Assembly (NCBI GenBank): GCA_021234155.1
Contig: JAJEKV010000070.1
Span: 6,756,602 to 6,820,601, forward strand
Source: Isoetes taiwanensis
Taxonomy: Eukaryota; Streptophyta; Lycopodiopsida; Isoetales; Isoetaceae
Reading direction: 5' to 3'
DNA: 64,000 nt
The notes beneath the pieces are model-generated. The model was not told the origin of the DNA. It saw nothing but the letters and a program-made list of their open reading frames with translations, and did no database searches. The position numbers and the translations under genes were made by a program. Of the stretch, positions 47,263 to 59,800 are shown piece by piece; within the stretch, counting starts at the first letter, position 1, and the number at the start of each line of letters is the position of its first letter.

Positions 47263-49894
47263 CGATCAAGACCCAATTAGAGGTTTCGAGACTACCCTTA
47301 ACCGCAAGGTGAAAAAAGGCAAAGAAAGTTTTTACAACAGATATTAAAGTCTAACACATGCTACGATTTACATAAGTCAAAACCAAGATGCCGCTCTTCC
47401 AAGTGTGAGGTCGCCGATAGAATGTCTCCGCCACCAAGAGGAGCAAATAGATCCTCAGAAAAGAAGTTCTACCGAAAACGAGGAGAACGAGGAGGTATTA
47501 AGAGGAGGTCTCGAGAAGTTGGCTTTAGCCCGTATAGTCTATATTCATAGCTCCAAAAAGCTCGCGAATGCATCTCTACCATTGGTTGCTTCCAAGTGAA
47601 CTTTTATTCCCCGTAAGGCGGCATCCGCATCAGACTCTAAATTGACTCCTAATTAGTTTGATCCTCAAACATAAGTATTAGAACCAAGAACACTAAAGGA
47701 ATGCAATGACAACTTGGAAACCAAATACCTTTGCCATCGACGCTGCAAAAGACCGAACCGAGCGAGCTTAGACTAGGGAAGATTTCGGCCAACAAAACGT
47801 GAGCGAATTTACCGGCAAGAACTTACACCAATTCAAACAATGCTTGGGCCGATGGCGGTCGCTTGGCGCCGATGGCGCTGATGGCAAGCCTGGGATGGCG
47901 CCAAGCTCGATGGTCGGGCTCGATGGTGGGAAAACGCATGTAACTCTGGCAGGAAGCCAATGATTGCAAAGTTAGGTAATGAGGTTAGGTCTCGAGGGGG
48001 AAAAATTAGGTTGTGGAGAGGAAAGTTAGTATGGAGGGGAAAGGTAGGTTCTGATCTTACATGGCAGCCCCCAATATACTCTTACAAGGCCCTTATTTGA
48101 CTCCTCAAAAACTCTTAATGAGTACTATGGTACAAAAAGATGAGAACAAAACTGAAAGAGGGGAAACGATATGAGGAGGAAATGATAAAGATGTGGGGCC
48201 AAGAGAAGGCTAAAGGGTAAAGGTTACTAATCCTCCCCAATGTGATGGCGTAAAAAGAATTTGGTGCATTGTTGTTTTCAAAAAGGAAGTGATGTCATAG
48301 TATCAAGAAAGAAGAGAGCTACCAACAAACTGCATATAGGGAAGGTGCTCATCCAAAAGAGAGAAAGGAAAAAACATGTATCAATAAAAGAAACTATCTC
48401 GATCTCAAAGTACTTATGTTTTTTGTTTCCACTAACTTTGATGATAAGGGTTGAAAATTGTATAGTTCCCGAGCATTAAAAGTGCTTCTAATTTGCTCAA
48501 TGGAATTATAGGAAGCTAAATTGGAAACATGTGGAGTGGTGGTTTAAAAAGCGATGAAGGAACATCCTCTATACTTCCGCAGGCGCTTGACATAATTCCC
48601 AATTGATCCGAGTTCCAAACCTTGTGAAATAAAAAGAAAGTGAGGAGTTTAAAGCAATGCGCAAGATTTAACTTTTCAATGGACATCTTACTTTGAAGTT
48701 GATCAAACAACCAACTTGAAAAATAAAAAAAATAGGTTTGTATTCCCATTTCAAGATAAAGTAGAGCAAGTATGGGCTCAATGGGAGATTAAGGGTTGTC
48801 CTCCAAGGGTCAACAAGGAAAATAATACTCCAAGAGGAATTTAAGGCTGTAACTAAATCTCTAGACTTCCAAATAATGCTAGAAGTGATTTCTCGCAGCC
48901 TAATCAGGATTAAATATTATATTTTATTTCGTAATTACGAGGAAGTGGTGAAGCTTCCACTTTTAAGTATGGCATGAAACAGATGCACAATCTCATAACA
49001 TCGGAAAGGAAAAAGTCTGATAAGCAGATTACGCCGCGGAGATGTTTAATGAAGGTAAGTCACTGGGAGCCTAAAAGTGGCAAGGAAATTTGTATGTCAT
49101 TATTTCTGTATGATCCAAATTTGAAGCCCAATGAAATGGAAGAAACAAAGCAGACGCTCTAATTCGATGGGAAAAGTTGCTTTAAAAAGGAATGTAAAAT
49201 GTGCTTACTGCTCGCGAGTTTGCTGCATAATTTAACGATGTGACATTTCACTAAAGAAGTTTGTTCAATACTACTGGGGCAATTTGAATATCGTGCTCTC
49301 TAATTTAACAATCTCAAAGAATATTGAATGGTTCCAATATTCATTCGGGACATGGAATGAGCTTAAAAGCTATTGTGAAAGTTGGTGTAAAGCTCAAATT
49401 TTAAACAACCATCAAGCAAATTCACAAATTCCCAGCATGGGCAAGTTATCAACGGAGAGTTTAGATAAAGACCACTCGCATTCAACCGAGAAAGTGGCAA
49501 CGTGGTTATGGTGTATGATGGGACCGAGGGTCGCGAAATTCATGAAATAAAAGAATATGAAAAGAATGTGTCTATATGCTTAACCGCTGGCTAATACAGA
49601 TGGAGATTGGAAAAGGATAACTTTAAGATGTTAGTCGATTCATAATGGACATCAATGCCGAGGTAATTTTTGATGTTCAAAGTGTAGCCTTTTATTTTTA
49701 TTTTATTTCTCATCACAACCTTATTTTGCAATATTTTCTTTAGTGTTAGTGTAACTTCTAAATACACGCTTGAAGTTTATATATGATAGAACTTTCCACT
49801 TTTTCATTTTGCTGTTCTCTAGGGGGCAAACCCTCGCTTATGTAATAGGATATAATCGCATAAGGCCGAATATACTCGTGATATGTTGACCCAT
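47263..49894. other. No recognisable gene
   Basis: Frames of 62-88 codons (47405-47599, 48261-48479, 49284-49550 plus; 48516-48749 minus) with no recognised similarity. A GGCGCCGATGGCGCTGATGG-like short duplication occurs near 47850-47930. Confidence 0.45.
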
Positions 49895-50012
49895 CGCTAA
49901 AACCCTTTGTTCCCCAGAAATGCACTGGCCATACAGGATCATGATGGCATCACCATCAAGTAAAAACCCTTTGTTCCCTCAGAATGCACCTGGCCATGCT
50001 AGGGATCAAGGA
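49895..50012 (+). repeat. Two-copy tandem repeat, 64-bp period
   Basis: AACCCTTTGTTCCC at 49901 and 49965, each followed by AGAA(A)TGCAC, TGGCCAT and GGATCA. A short spacer with GATGGCATCACCATC, an inverted repeat, lies between. Confidence 0.85.
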
Positions 50013-51454
50013 TGTTCCGGACCCGTAACTACCAGCCCTAACTGATGAATAAGAACACGAAGGAGCTTCATAAATCTTTGCTTATGGCTATATAGAAAAA
50101 AGAGTCTTAATTAGGAAACAGAGGATGAGCATCCAATCGGCCTCGCTTTTTCCAAATGCTTCTTCCATATAGTAGCTGTATAGCTAGCTCATTTTAGGTT
50201 TACGCCTTTCCTTCCTGAATCCATACTTATATCTATGTTTCAAGCTTTTCCTGCATTCTATCATCAAGTATTATGATATATAGCAAAATACTTCTTTCGC
50301 TAAGCTATCTACTTCTGCCTGTGAGGATCTCGCTTAAGAGGTCAGAAAACCTTATGATCACCTATGTCCATGTTGGTAGGTACGATATTTTGGCCTATCT
50401 ATGGCCACATCCGTGATCCATTGAGCTCATGAAGGCATATACCCCAAACAAAGGTGCACCCGCCCACTAAAAATCTATGAGGTCAGATAAGCTTCAACAT
50501 AATTACCATAATCTAACGCTTCTCATATGCTCTTCGTGATTCGTGATTCGACAGTATCGTGATCCATACTGCCTCTCGTGCCATCCCCATTGGTCCTGAT
50601 CAGAGTTGAATTGCAGTGGCCCTACAAAACAAAGTTTAAAATGAAACGACTTATTTCATATCGCGAACAAGACTTCAAAATGAATCTTTGAAAGATTCTT
50701 AAAATTCCCTTTAAAAAGTCCATTTTAAGATTTTTGTGACAGTGTGACAATTTAAGTAATTTAGGTACCATTTTTGAGGGGTTGATTGAACATAACTTTC
50801 ATGCAAAAATTTTAAATAGCAATTTTCTATCCTCCTAAATCCATGAACAAAAATAGTTACTTTATAAAGTAGAAAAAAAAGGCAATAAAAAAAAAATAAG
50901 AAGGGTAGTAGAGTGACAAAGAAGTGATATATTCAGCGTCAGGAAAATTGTATTAAAATTATGAACAAAATTGCTCGCAAATATAGGACATTTTGACAAA
51001 CACTCATCACCGTGACTTTCTCTGCTCTTTACATGTTTGAGTCATCTAAAAACTTATTTTGGCAAAGAAGATCAGATGCATCTCACCCTCCGACTCATTT
51101 AATCCCCTCGATCACCTGGAAACTTCACATCCCTCGCCTTCACTCTCAAACCGATGTACTCGGAATCCATCTTCTTCCTCACCGCCTACAAGTGAGTCTT
51201 CATCATCATCTTTTTGCCACCTTTCTAGGTTGTTTGTCTAATCCACATGCCGACCTTTATTAAAGTTTGTTGAGGACCATACTGCGAATTTATTACAGCT
51301 AAATGTAACAAAGTCATATGCAAGAACCTTTACTTCGCTTAGATCTATGATGCTAGCTGTTTACTGGACTTTGCTCTCTTCTCCCACTCCGCTTACCATC
51401 TCCAAAGTATAACTCCCACCGAAAAGCATCGGGCAACACACTGCGAACATTGCC
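50013..51454. other. No recognisable gene
   Basis: AT-rich DNA, with a T/A-rich stretch at 50640-51000. An 83-codon plus frame (51012-51263) is not recognised. Confidence 0.45.
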
Positions 51455-51715
51455 CCTGCTACGACGTTCATTACGAATGGCCCGTGATCGCCGCTTGAAC
51501 GCCGATGAACGACGCCAAAAGTCGAGAACGACGTTTCTATAACGACGCTCAACGCCGCTTTACGACGCCGGACGCCGCTTATTAATGGCCGCGAATCCGC
51601 TGCCGTTTTGCAAAGCCGACGACGCATCGCCGTTTCAACGACGCCATCGCGACACGCACGCCATACCGCTACCGCGGCGCTTCTACGAAATGCGTTGTCG
51701 ACGCATCTGCTCATC
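51455..51715 (+). repeat. ACGACG-rich motif cluster
   Basis: AACGACG or TACGACG words occur at about 51459, 51507, 51528, 51541, 51562 and 51637, with AACGCCG and GACGCCG variants between, spaced roughly 10-40 bp. The patch is far richer in CpG than surrounding sequence. A 117-codon minus frame (51361-51714) spans it and is Arg/Val/Ala-rich by composition, so I do not call it a gene. Confidence 0.7.
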
Positions 51716-54124
51716 CAGTTGCACTTTTAGTTGAGTTGAATTCCATCCTCTCTTGTTACCTCCAGATTTTAGCTAGCTGCAATGGCTTCCGTGATTCATC
51801 ATTATCACCGACGGCGAGCATTCCTTTCCTCAATCTCCGACCGGAATCCGCCAGATACTCGAAAGCAACTTGTTGTGCCGTATGTCTGGGCTGTACATGA
51901 CTCATTATCTTCATCCGAAAGCAGCCAATATCTCTACTTGTTCCTCCTTTGATTCTCAACTTGCAATGTAGGAGAGCTCTTGCCTAGGGATGGCCAGTTG
52001 AATGTAACTGCTCTTCTCGACTTTGTAATGAAGCTGCGTAACATGTCACTTTGCCGGTGAAAAAAACTGGTGGGGCCACCATAAAGCATCCGGCCCTTAA
52101 AGTGGTTAGAGACGATCAATACTTGTCTCAATATATCCAATGATTTGGTTTGAGTCAAACGCCTTTTCCCTCCTTTTACTTTTTGTGATTTCTTTCAAGC
52201 TTTTAGAGCATTTGATTCTCAAGCAGAGAGAGCATGGAACTAGTATCGGGATGGTATGCTTAATGAATTGAATATCACGGGCCGCTTAACGCAAGGATGT
52301 GGCATATTTTTCTGTAAGATGGCCTTGCCATCTTCTGGCGAAATCTTTGATCCGATGTCAAAATGTAATGTTTCTCAAGGGTTCACAGCTGATAGTGACC
52401 TGCTTGATTCAAAAATCCATTCTTTGAAATCATAAGTTTCTTCCAATAACTCGATAAACCGGACGAGGATTGCAGGAATCTTGGATAACCTCAATCATTG
52501 CCGGTAGGCCGAGAGCTTTTTCTCGAAAGCAAGACGCTAGAGAACCCATCAACACCGATCAATTTGATCGTGGTGGTGGCGATCATCAAGCAGGAAACCA
52601 ATCTTTCACCTTCGCTAAGATTTGTTTCTCTACTAGCATAGCAATGTAAGAAGCAAACAACCGATTCTTATTTTCCTTGTCAAGTTGTCTAGTCAATATT
52701 ATAGAACCTGCGGGTATGTTCTAGATTGAAAGAAGCCTATTCACACAGGATAGTGAGATTTGGATCAGCATGAATGTTTGATAATTCAAAAAATGCCTTG
52801 CAAGAGGAAGTTCCACAAATACCATAGCACCAAATAACATGCATATGAAATCTTCAAGAAGATCCTTAGGCACATTGACAAATGTGTAGGGTGTGGTCTT
52901 CGTCCATTCCATCAATAACAACCGACAGCGTAGTTGAGCGGGTTGCTCCAGCTTTCTTCCTATGTTTTGGTCAATTTTCTCCCTTTCCAAAGATCGTTGT
53001 TCTATGTGCTTGTTCCGGCCCTTCAATGCATCCTAAAATGAAAATATGTTTAGGAAAGAACCTACTTTTAAGTAGAACTAGGCAAGAACACGCTTTGAAG
53101 CTTACTTTAGCGTGAAGTGTCTTGCATTTTGTCTCCAGCTTTAATTCGAGCATGTAGCACGCATTTACATCCTATGCTTCTAGGAATGGACACGAGAAAA
53201 CTCTTTTTCCGTGAGCACACAGCAGATAGCGCATATGGTGTTCTCCAAAATTTCAACACACATGTCCTTATAATTATCATAGACTTCAATGCTTCGCGGA
53301 AGGTTACCCGCGGTACATGTAATGCTAGTGGGAGTTTCTCGCGAAGACTTTAAAGAAAACCTTCCATCCAAGAAACACATTGAAGGGCATGAACTCGATA
53401 TTCTCCCCGAGTGCGATTATTAATGCCCGATTCTTGTCGTTTCTTCAGCGTAAAGTCGCGGCTCTAAGACATGTATCAATTTAGTCGCTTGGACATTCGG
53501 TGGCCACTCACCGCGGTAAGTAAACTTCTCTACCATAATCCTCGGGCTCTTAATAATATTGAAGGCTGGTAGCCCCTTTGGTCTAGCGTAGAAATATTGA
53601 ATCAGAATTATCAATGAATCAAATCAATTCCTTTAGTCCAATCTTTTTGGCAAACAACGCTGAGAACAAGCATTATGTGCTGTCTCTGCGAGCCTCATCT
53701 ATGAGTTTCTTTCTTCTTTGGGTTGTACATGCTTCTCGCGGTAAGTTTCGCTTTAAGACTTACTTGCAGAGCTTTGAATTCAACATAGAGTCTTGGTGGC
53801 TTTGGTGGTCCTCGTCCGAGAGATCAACATGAGGTGCTTCTTCGCCCGAGAGGTCAACAGAGGTGTACTAGTAGATGCCGAGGTTTGGTGTGGCAAGTCC
53901 TGGAAAAGCCTCCTCTCCTCGGGAAAAAAGTAATCGAGGTTGGTGACGAATTGACTACCTTTGAAGTGTCAGAGAAATTCACGAGTTAAGGCATACCGAT
54001 CGCCCTAATTTCATAGTACCACTAGCTTAAATGGATGGAGTTGATGGATTTGCCTCCTCAAAGGGAGGAGCTCTACTATGGGACTATGCGGCGACGACTA
54101 AAATGAACCGAGAAGGTAGTCCGA
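51716..54124. other. No recognisable gene
   Basis: Overlapping frames of 60-101 codons on both strands (longest 52721-53026 minus) without recognised domains. A 29-bp-spaced duplication of TC(G/C)(T/C)CCGAGAG(A/G)TCAACA is at about 53812-53862. Confidence 0.45.
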
Positions 54125-54245
54125 TTCACCTGGTGGAGCAAACGCGATCGGTGGGGCAAACGACGCTCGTGATGTGGTGGTGGAGTAAATTGAACTGGGT
54201 GGTGGAAGCCGAGGTGGTCGTGGCCGGAGTAAACTCAACAGAGTC
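54125..54245 (+). repeat. GGTGGAG-AAA imperfect minisatellite
   Basis: GGTGGAGCAAAC (54131), GGTGGGGCAAAC (54151), GGTGGAGTAAAT (54178) and CCGGAGTAAACT (54224) recur every ~20-30 bp with GTGGTGG linkers. It lies just before the GATAAATTTATACC cluster. Confidence 0.55.
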
Positions 54246-54389
54246 GGGGTTTGAATGTCTGAGGTAGAATATTGGTGGCTACTTCCCTGCGTCTCATGGA
54301 GGAGGTGTGAAAGTCATTGCGGTGAGGAAGCCCTAACAAAGAGTTGAGGCTCGCATTTTCTCTCGAGCTACCGAAAGTTAATACCACAC

Positions 54390-54980
54390 CGCATAAATTT
54401 ATACCACGTATAACGTACTCTGCATGAATTTAATACGCAGATGGTATAAATTTATACAGTGGAAGGAAACTTAAGATCTGTGACCACATAAATTTATACA
54501 GAGATGGTATAAATTTATACAGAGGAGGGCAACATAGAAACGGTAAAACTAGATAAATTTATACTAAACTCACGACATTAATTTGTATTGAAAACTTTAT
54601 GGAGAAGCGCCATAATGAACGATACCAGCGTGAGGTACTAAGCCCGGCCACCCTATTTCTATATACGCAGCTCTGAAGTCGACAAGGCGGCGGCTTTATA
54701 TAATTTGCTCTTTGAACGCTTCATACGAACCATACCGCCATGGCCAATGCAAGTCTACCATCCGCATCGCTCTAGCTTCTTTGTTTTAATCATAGAGGTA
54801 GTTTCACGCGATAAATTTATACCTGGCTCGATCTAGATAAATTTATAATGCCTCTGAAAGCCCGAGCGACATAAATTTATACTCAGTTCCGTAACACTTT
54901 ACAAAGATAAATTTATATCGACGGGTAGAGAATCCAGATAAATTTATACCGCCAGGTTTCGGGCGATAAATTTATACCGC
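54390..54980 (+). repeat. GATAAATTTATACC motif cluster 1
   Basis: Eleven copies of ATAAATTTATA begin at about 54393, 54446, 54488, 54509, 54553, 54811, 54837, 54871, 54907, 54938 and 54966. The core TATAAATTTATA is a perfect palindrome; two copies (54444-54457 and 54507-54520) form the 14-bp palindrome GTATAAATTTATAC. Most others read GATAAATTTATACC, giving a consistent plus orientation. Spacers are unrelated and mostly 10-40 bp, with one 245-bp interval (54565-54810). Confidence 0.93.
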
Positions 54981-55645
54981 TCCAAAACCATTTCTGAAGT
55001 CTTGGTGTCTAGTGCTTAAAGGATGGTCCTAACCTTAATATTTTAGTAATATTGTTTGTTTTTGCTTAAATGACAATAAATAAAGTGTTAATTTAGTGTG
55101 GATTTTATGTCTTTCTCAAATTGCTTTTACTGCTTTTGTGTTTCAAAAGTCAAAAGGTTCTCGCTTCTTTATGTAAAATGGGTTTTTATCGCTCTACCCC
55201 CGTGATCAAGTTTGTACAATGTAGGCTAATCATCGCTAGCTGCACCCAATAGAGCCACGTACATACCTAACTAAAAGACCAGACGTGGTACGCCCCACGT
55301 ACAAGAGAGAGCAAACCAATCGAGGCAAATTGCATTCTTGTGTAATCCGTCAGAAGGGCAAGTACAAGTCCGATGATATTACACATCGGGCGGTTGTGTA
55401 AACCTTGTTGCTACAGACAACGATGAAATTTTAATGAAGCATGCATGACAAAGGGGAAGTCTTCTATGTTCTAATAGTAAAATGCTTGTATCAAGCATGT
55501 GCAAACCCAAAGACGCATGACTACATATCCAAAATTACAAGGGCGGCTATGTAAGTTATTCTTGGTGGCTTTAACACGATGGGAATTCTATAATCACCAT
55601 TCTCCTAACTTAACCCTTCGATTACAGATATAAAGAGACATTTTA
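54981..55645. other. Spacer between motif clusters, no recognisable gene
   Basis: Ordinary AT-rich DNA separating cluster 1 from the small open frame. No copies of the motif and no other repeats seen. Confidence 0.5.
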
Positions 55646-56152
55646 ATGTCAAAGAGCGCTAGAACAAAAAGGTTGCCTGGAAGGGTCTATGGTACCCCAT
55701 TCCTAACTAAGAGGAAGAGAAGGACGAGGAAGTAGAAGAAGAAGAGGAAGAGGAAGAGGAGGTTCCCAATGGTAACAAAGGGAGGAGCAAGAGAGTCAAG
55801 ACTGCAATGCAGGACAATGCCTCCACCAAAAAAGATCTTAGAACCACAAGTCCTCGACTATAGAGGAGCCGCCAGGCTCTTCGAAGGCTCCCCGGAGCGT
55901 ATTAGCCAGAAGCCCGCAGAGCAAGTCGCTATTCGCTGGTTAATGATACCAAACCGCTTACAAACTATTTCTTTGACATTGAGCACTATTAAGAGGCCAC
56001 CTAAAAATGAAGATGGGGTCGAGTGCTGCGTCCCGAACGACGCCGCAGACATGTGGCTAATCAAACAAAGAATGAGAAGGGAATCCTCATGCCCATGGTG
56101 TGTCGCCACTAGCTGTTATGGTGGGATGTGGAGTTCAAAGGGAACCAACTAA
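55646..56152 (+). CDS. Unrecognised frame with one internal stop
   Basis: From ATG at 55646 the frame reads MSKSARTKRLPGRVYGTPF, is highly basic (KRKRRTRK), meets one TAG at 55733, and then stays open to 56152 with 127 more codons from ATG 55769. An overlapping plus frame through the same GAGGAA-rich bases (55711-55861) would give an acidic poly-Glu run, so the composition is driven by a purine triplet repeat at 55712-55763. No domain is recognised. Its position between the two GATAAATTTATACC clusters makes it the only candidate coding region of that unit. Confidence 0.2.
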
Positions 56153-56609
56153 AAAAGATATACCGACTAAGATTTCACCTACTACGCTCTTGGAGGCACA
56201 CATAGTTACAAGGCAAGCAAGAAACTAAAGAAAGGAAGAAAAGTCGAATGTATGGAAGAGCGCGGTGCTTATATAATGCGGGTGTAATGATGAAGAAGCA
56301 AAGTCATTGCCGGAGTCATAATCTCCTACAATGTAATTTCATTAAAAATGAGTTTAATAGACAAGATCCGCTTCATGCACCGTGGAGTACGTGGGACCAA
56401 GCAAGTGCATGGAGAGGATTTTAAAAGCAAAGAACAAGCCGCAGGAGCTTCGAAGCCCGTGGTGACAGAGTGTCAGCCAAATTTTATGACTCGGATAAGA
56501 AGCCCATTATGGCAAAGAAACACGATAACTACTTTCACCGCCGAGATGCACCAAGGCAAATGCTTTCTTTCCGCCTTTGTAGTATGTTTAGCATGGTTAT
56601 GTTCGACAT
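56153..56609. other. Spacer before motif cluster 2
   Basis: Contains overlapping plus frames (56348-56617, 56470-56796), the second running into the motif cluster. No recognisable protein. Confidence 0.45.
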
Positions 56610-56823
56610 CTTTATAATTTATACCGCGCTCCGTGCCACGCAGAGGCAATTTATATACGCCAAGACGCAGATAAATTTATACCGTGTCGTCACGCAGATA
56701 AATTTATACCGCTCGTCACTTCTGCAGATAAATTTATACAAAATACCGCACGATAAATTTATACCGTCACTCGTGATAAATTTATACCGCCTGTGATATC
56801 GCCCCGCACGATAACTTATACCG
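56610..56823 (+). repeat. GATAAATTTATACC motif cluster 2
   Basis: Full copies at 56670, 56697, 56727, 56752 and 56775, with altered copies at about 56614, 56647 and 56810. Starts are 23-35 bp apart. The extended form CGCAGATAAATTTATACCG is shared by neighbouring copies, and the orientation is the same as in cluster 1. Spacers carry related but not identical words such as CGTCAC. Confidence 0.93.
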
Positions 56824-59800
56824 CGGACTAGTCACCATGCATTTAGGATGACCTGCGGTAACAATTCTCTACGCCATGCAACACTAAACTAATGGCGCTT
56901 TGTCCATTTACGTGTGGATCTTCAAGAAAGAATTTTGTGCGTTCAAGATGGTGAGCTAAAGTATGCCAGCCCAGAAAAACCAAAAAGGTGGAAATCAAAA
57001 CAAAAAAATATATATTGTACCCCTCGACGCAATATGTGGTCTAAAAGCAAAGAAATTTTTGTTCTTTAAGCATGATTTCTTAATTAGGAGAAATTCTGAT
57101 TTTCTCGATCGAGACTAAATAAATGCAGAGGCCCTAGAATGGAAAAGTTGTTATTGTTAAGCAATTTCCAATGACTATATACGCTTTTGTCAAGATTATT
57201 TTTATCCACCTGAAAAGCACTTATGGGGTCGCTTTCATCGTGTTGGAACACAAAACATTCAAAGCTGCGTAATGCCGCTGCTCGCGGCAACTATGGCTTA
57301 TGTTTACGAAGAAGGTACATGAGAGCTCATTATAAGCTTTATGGGAACATTTAATATCATTTCAATGATCGAACATGTCGAGAAGACGCGATGCATGCAT
57401 CTTTCCACAAGTTCGCGAATACATCGAGGGGTCGCATTACCAAGTGGGATAATAATACAAGGTCAATACTTCTATACAAAGAAAAGATGTAAGAAAATAT
57501 TGATTCCCTCAAAAGAGCGTAAGTTTTTACAAAATTTGATAGTCTTTATACGATTTTTCACATCCATAGAAAGCTTGTGAAAACTTCACTAATCTTGAGT
57601 CTCTTTCACGTAATTTTGAGCTCTTTTCTACGTGACTTCCTCGGAGCAAACGCCAAGCCTTGGCCATTCTTCTATCTGCATGTGTCTTTTACCAAAGCAA
57701 GGGTCCTCGTGGAGATTCACTTTCAATATCCCGTGAATCAAGGAATTTCTTACATCCATCATTTCTGGCCGATATCCCCGCGACACGCCCGAAAGTAATC
57801 GCGGTATCCAAATACCCCCGTGAGTTCAGCATTCATATTCGTGACGCGATTCAATAATTTCCTCTCTTGGTTACTTCATATTTTCTCGGGTCTTCAAACC
57901 GAAGTCTCGATTCGAGGACTAACGATTCAAACCGGCTAATCGCTTTGTTGATCATACCGCTTACTAATGTCATTACCATATCAAACTTTTCGATTCAAGA
58001 CCTCGAGCTTTTCAAATGTCTTATCATGCGCCGTCTTTTTTCTCGGTTTCTCTAAAAGCATTCGTGGTTTCGCAGCCTCCTCAAAGCCTTCCGGGATCTA
58101 ACTGTCAAGGATCACATCCATGTTACCGATCCGCCTCGAAGTTATTTTGATGTTCGCATGTTTTCTCAAGGCCCCGCTTACTTCTTCGCTCTTCTTCGTT
58201 TCTTCACGGTGGCCTTTGCCATTTTCTCCAAGGTCTCAAGAATCCATCTTAAAACCTCGCACCTTGTCATCATACTCCAAAGAAATGCTACGCTTCCCTG
58301 TACCAGCAACTCTAGAAGCAAATTCCTCATGAAGAAGCCAATAATAAAGACTATCATCGAACCAATTTCTTCACCATGCATGTGATATAACACGCTTTAT
58401 CCCGCCTCAGAATAAAAATCCCTTCCATAGCCATGAAAACTTTATTTACTCCGTGAAGTATTCTAAGTATTTTCTTTGGTTAAGGCCCACCTCCTTCATT
58501 AATTGGTGATTGGATAATTTGGTAGAGGTGTGCCTCTGGGGCATTGGTCCCTCGAGTTAGACGCATTCAACTGGGTTGCACGTAAGATAATTTAATCGCC
58601 ACTTTATTGATCACACATGCTGGACGAGTATTGAAATTCCTTTATCATTTTCTTGCTAACCTGTACTCGCTCCTCATAAGTACCGGATTGCCACTGAATG
58701 TACTCGATTTGACTTTGGTCAGATAAGCATTGGGCAAGTGGACTCGATCTCATGAGCATGATCGCATGTGATACACTTTGCGCTTGTCATGCTTGCAACT
58801 CAAAAGATCCGTATATTTTTACTTCCCATATAGTACCGAACCGCTGATATCAATAAAACCATGGTGGCATTTTCCAATACTCTGCCCCCAAGACAAGAAC
58901 ACCGATTTTGTTACCGCCTAACAATGTTCATCTCTTCTTTCGCTTTGCTTCAGCTTGAGTATAGCTAGTAAAGCTTCCGGTGAAAACAGCTGGGAAGATT
59001 TTCCCTAACGCGGATCCTTATAGCTGGTCTTGATATAATCAAAAAATCCATACCGCCATATCAAGTAGCCCTCTTCCATTGAGTTCGCTGTGGAATTGTG
59101 TCACGAGCTCCTCGGCGTCATTGCACTTTATCTAGCGCTAGCCATATAGGATAGTACCTCACGCGGCATCAATGTCGGTTCTTATGTCTAGCCTCACATA
59201 ATCATGCCTCGCCAGATAACTAGATCAGACTTTTAACATGTCTTTTCCCACTCAAAAGGATCTCATCCATAAGCCGTGATAATTCTCCGCGATTGCTCAT
59301 GCCAATGAAGGTACCCGAGAAATGTTTTATGGAAAAATCTTTGTGGGCTTTTCTCTCGTAGTTCTCCATGATCATCCGATAGCTTCCGTAAGTCGCCTAA
59401 TTTATTTACAACTTCCATGAACTTCTCGCCATGATTCGGTCGCATGAATAAACCGCTGCCTTTGAGTTCTTCGACCTTCGAGGTCGAGGGCTACCCTCGA
59501 AAAATCCTCGCAATAAATAAGTTTATTAGGATCACATCCGCTTCTAAAAAGTAACAGCTTACCTTCCAAGCCGACAGGATCGATGTACCCTACCGGACCA
59601 TGGAACAGATACCAGATTCTCCTTTAGAATACCACGCTAAATTTAAAAACCAGATTCCAAAATGAATACCGGTGAAGGAAATGTTGAAACAATACCAGAT
59701 TCCGTGGAATACGGGCCGCATTACTACCGTGATAAGCTTCCAGAAGTGAAAACTCTAAACGCGAAGGGAGGGAATTTTTCCCTTTTTTCGACCTGGCCGA

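Noticed and set aside
51361-51714. 117-codon Arg/Val-rich gene
   Set aside because: The frame coincides with the ACGACG motif patch, whose repeats explain both its openness and its composition.
54390-54980. Series of TATA-box promoters
   Set aside because: The motif is an exact palindrome repeated without downstream genes, so a shared structural or binding role is more likely than many promoters.
54390-56823. CRISPR array
   Set aside because: Repeat-spacer appearance is superficial: the repeat is only 12-14 bp, intervals are irregular (21 to 258 bp), there are no cas genes, and the context is a eukaryotic repeat-rich genome.
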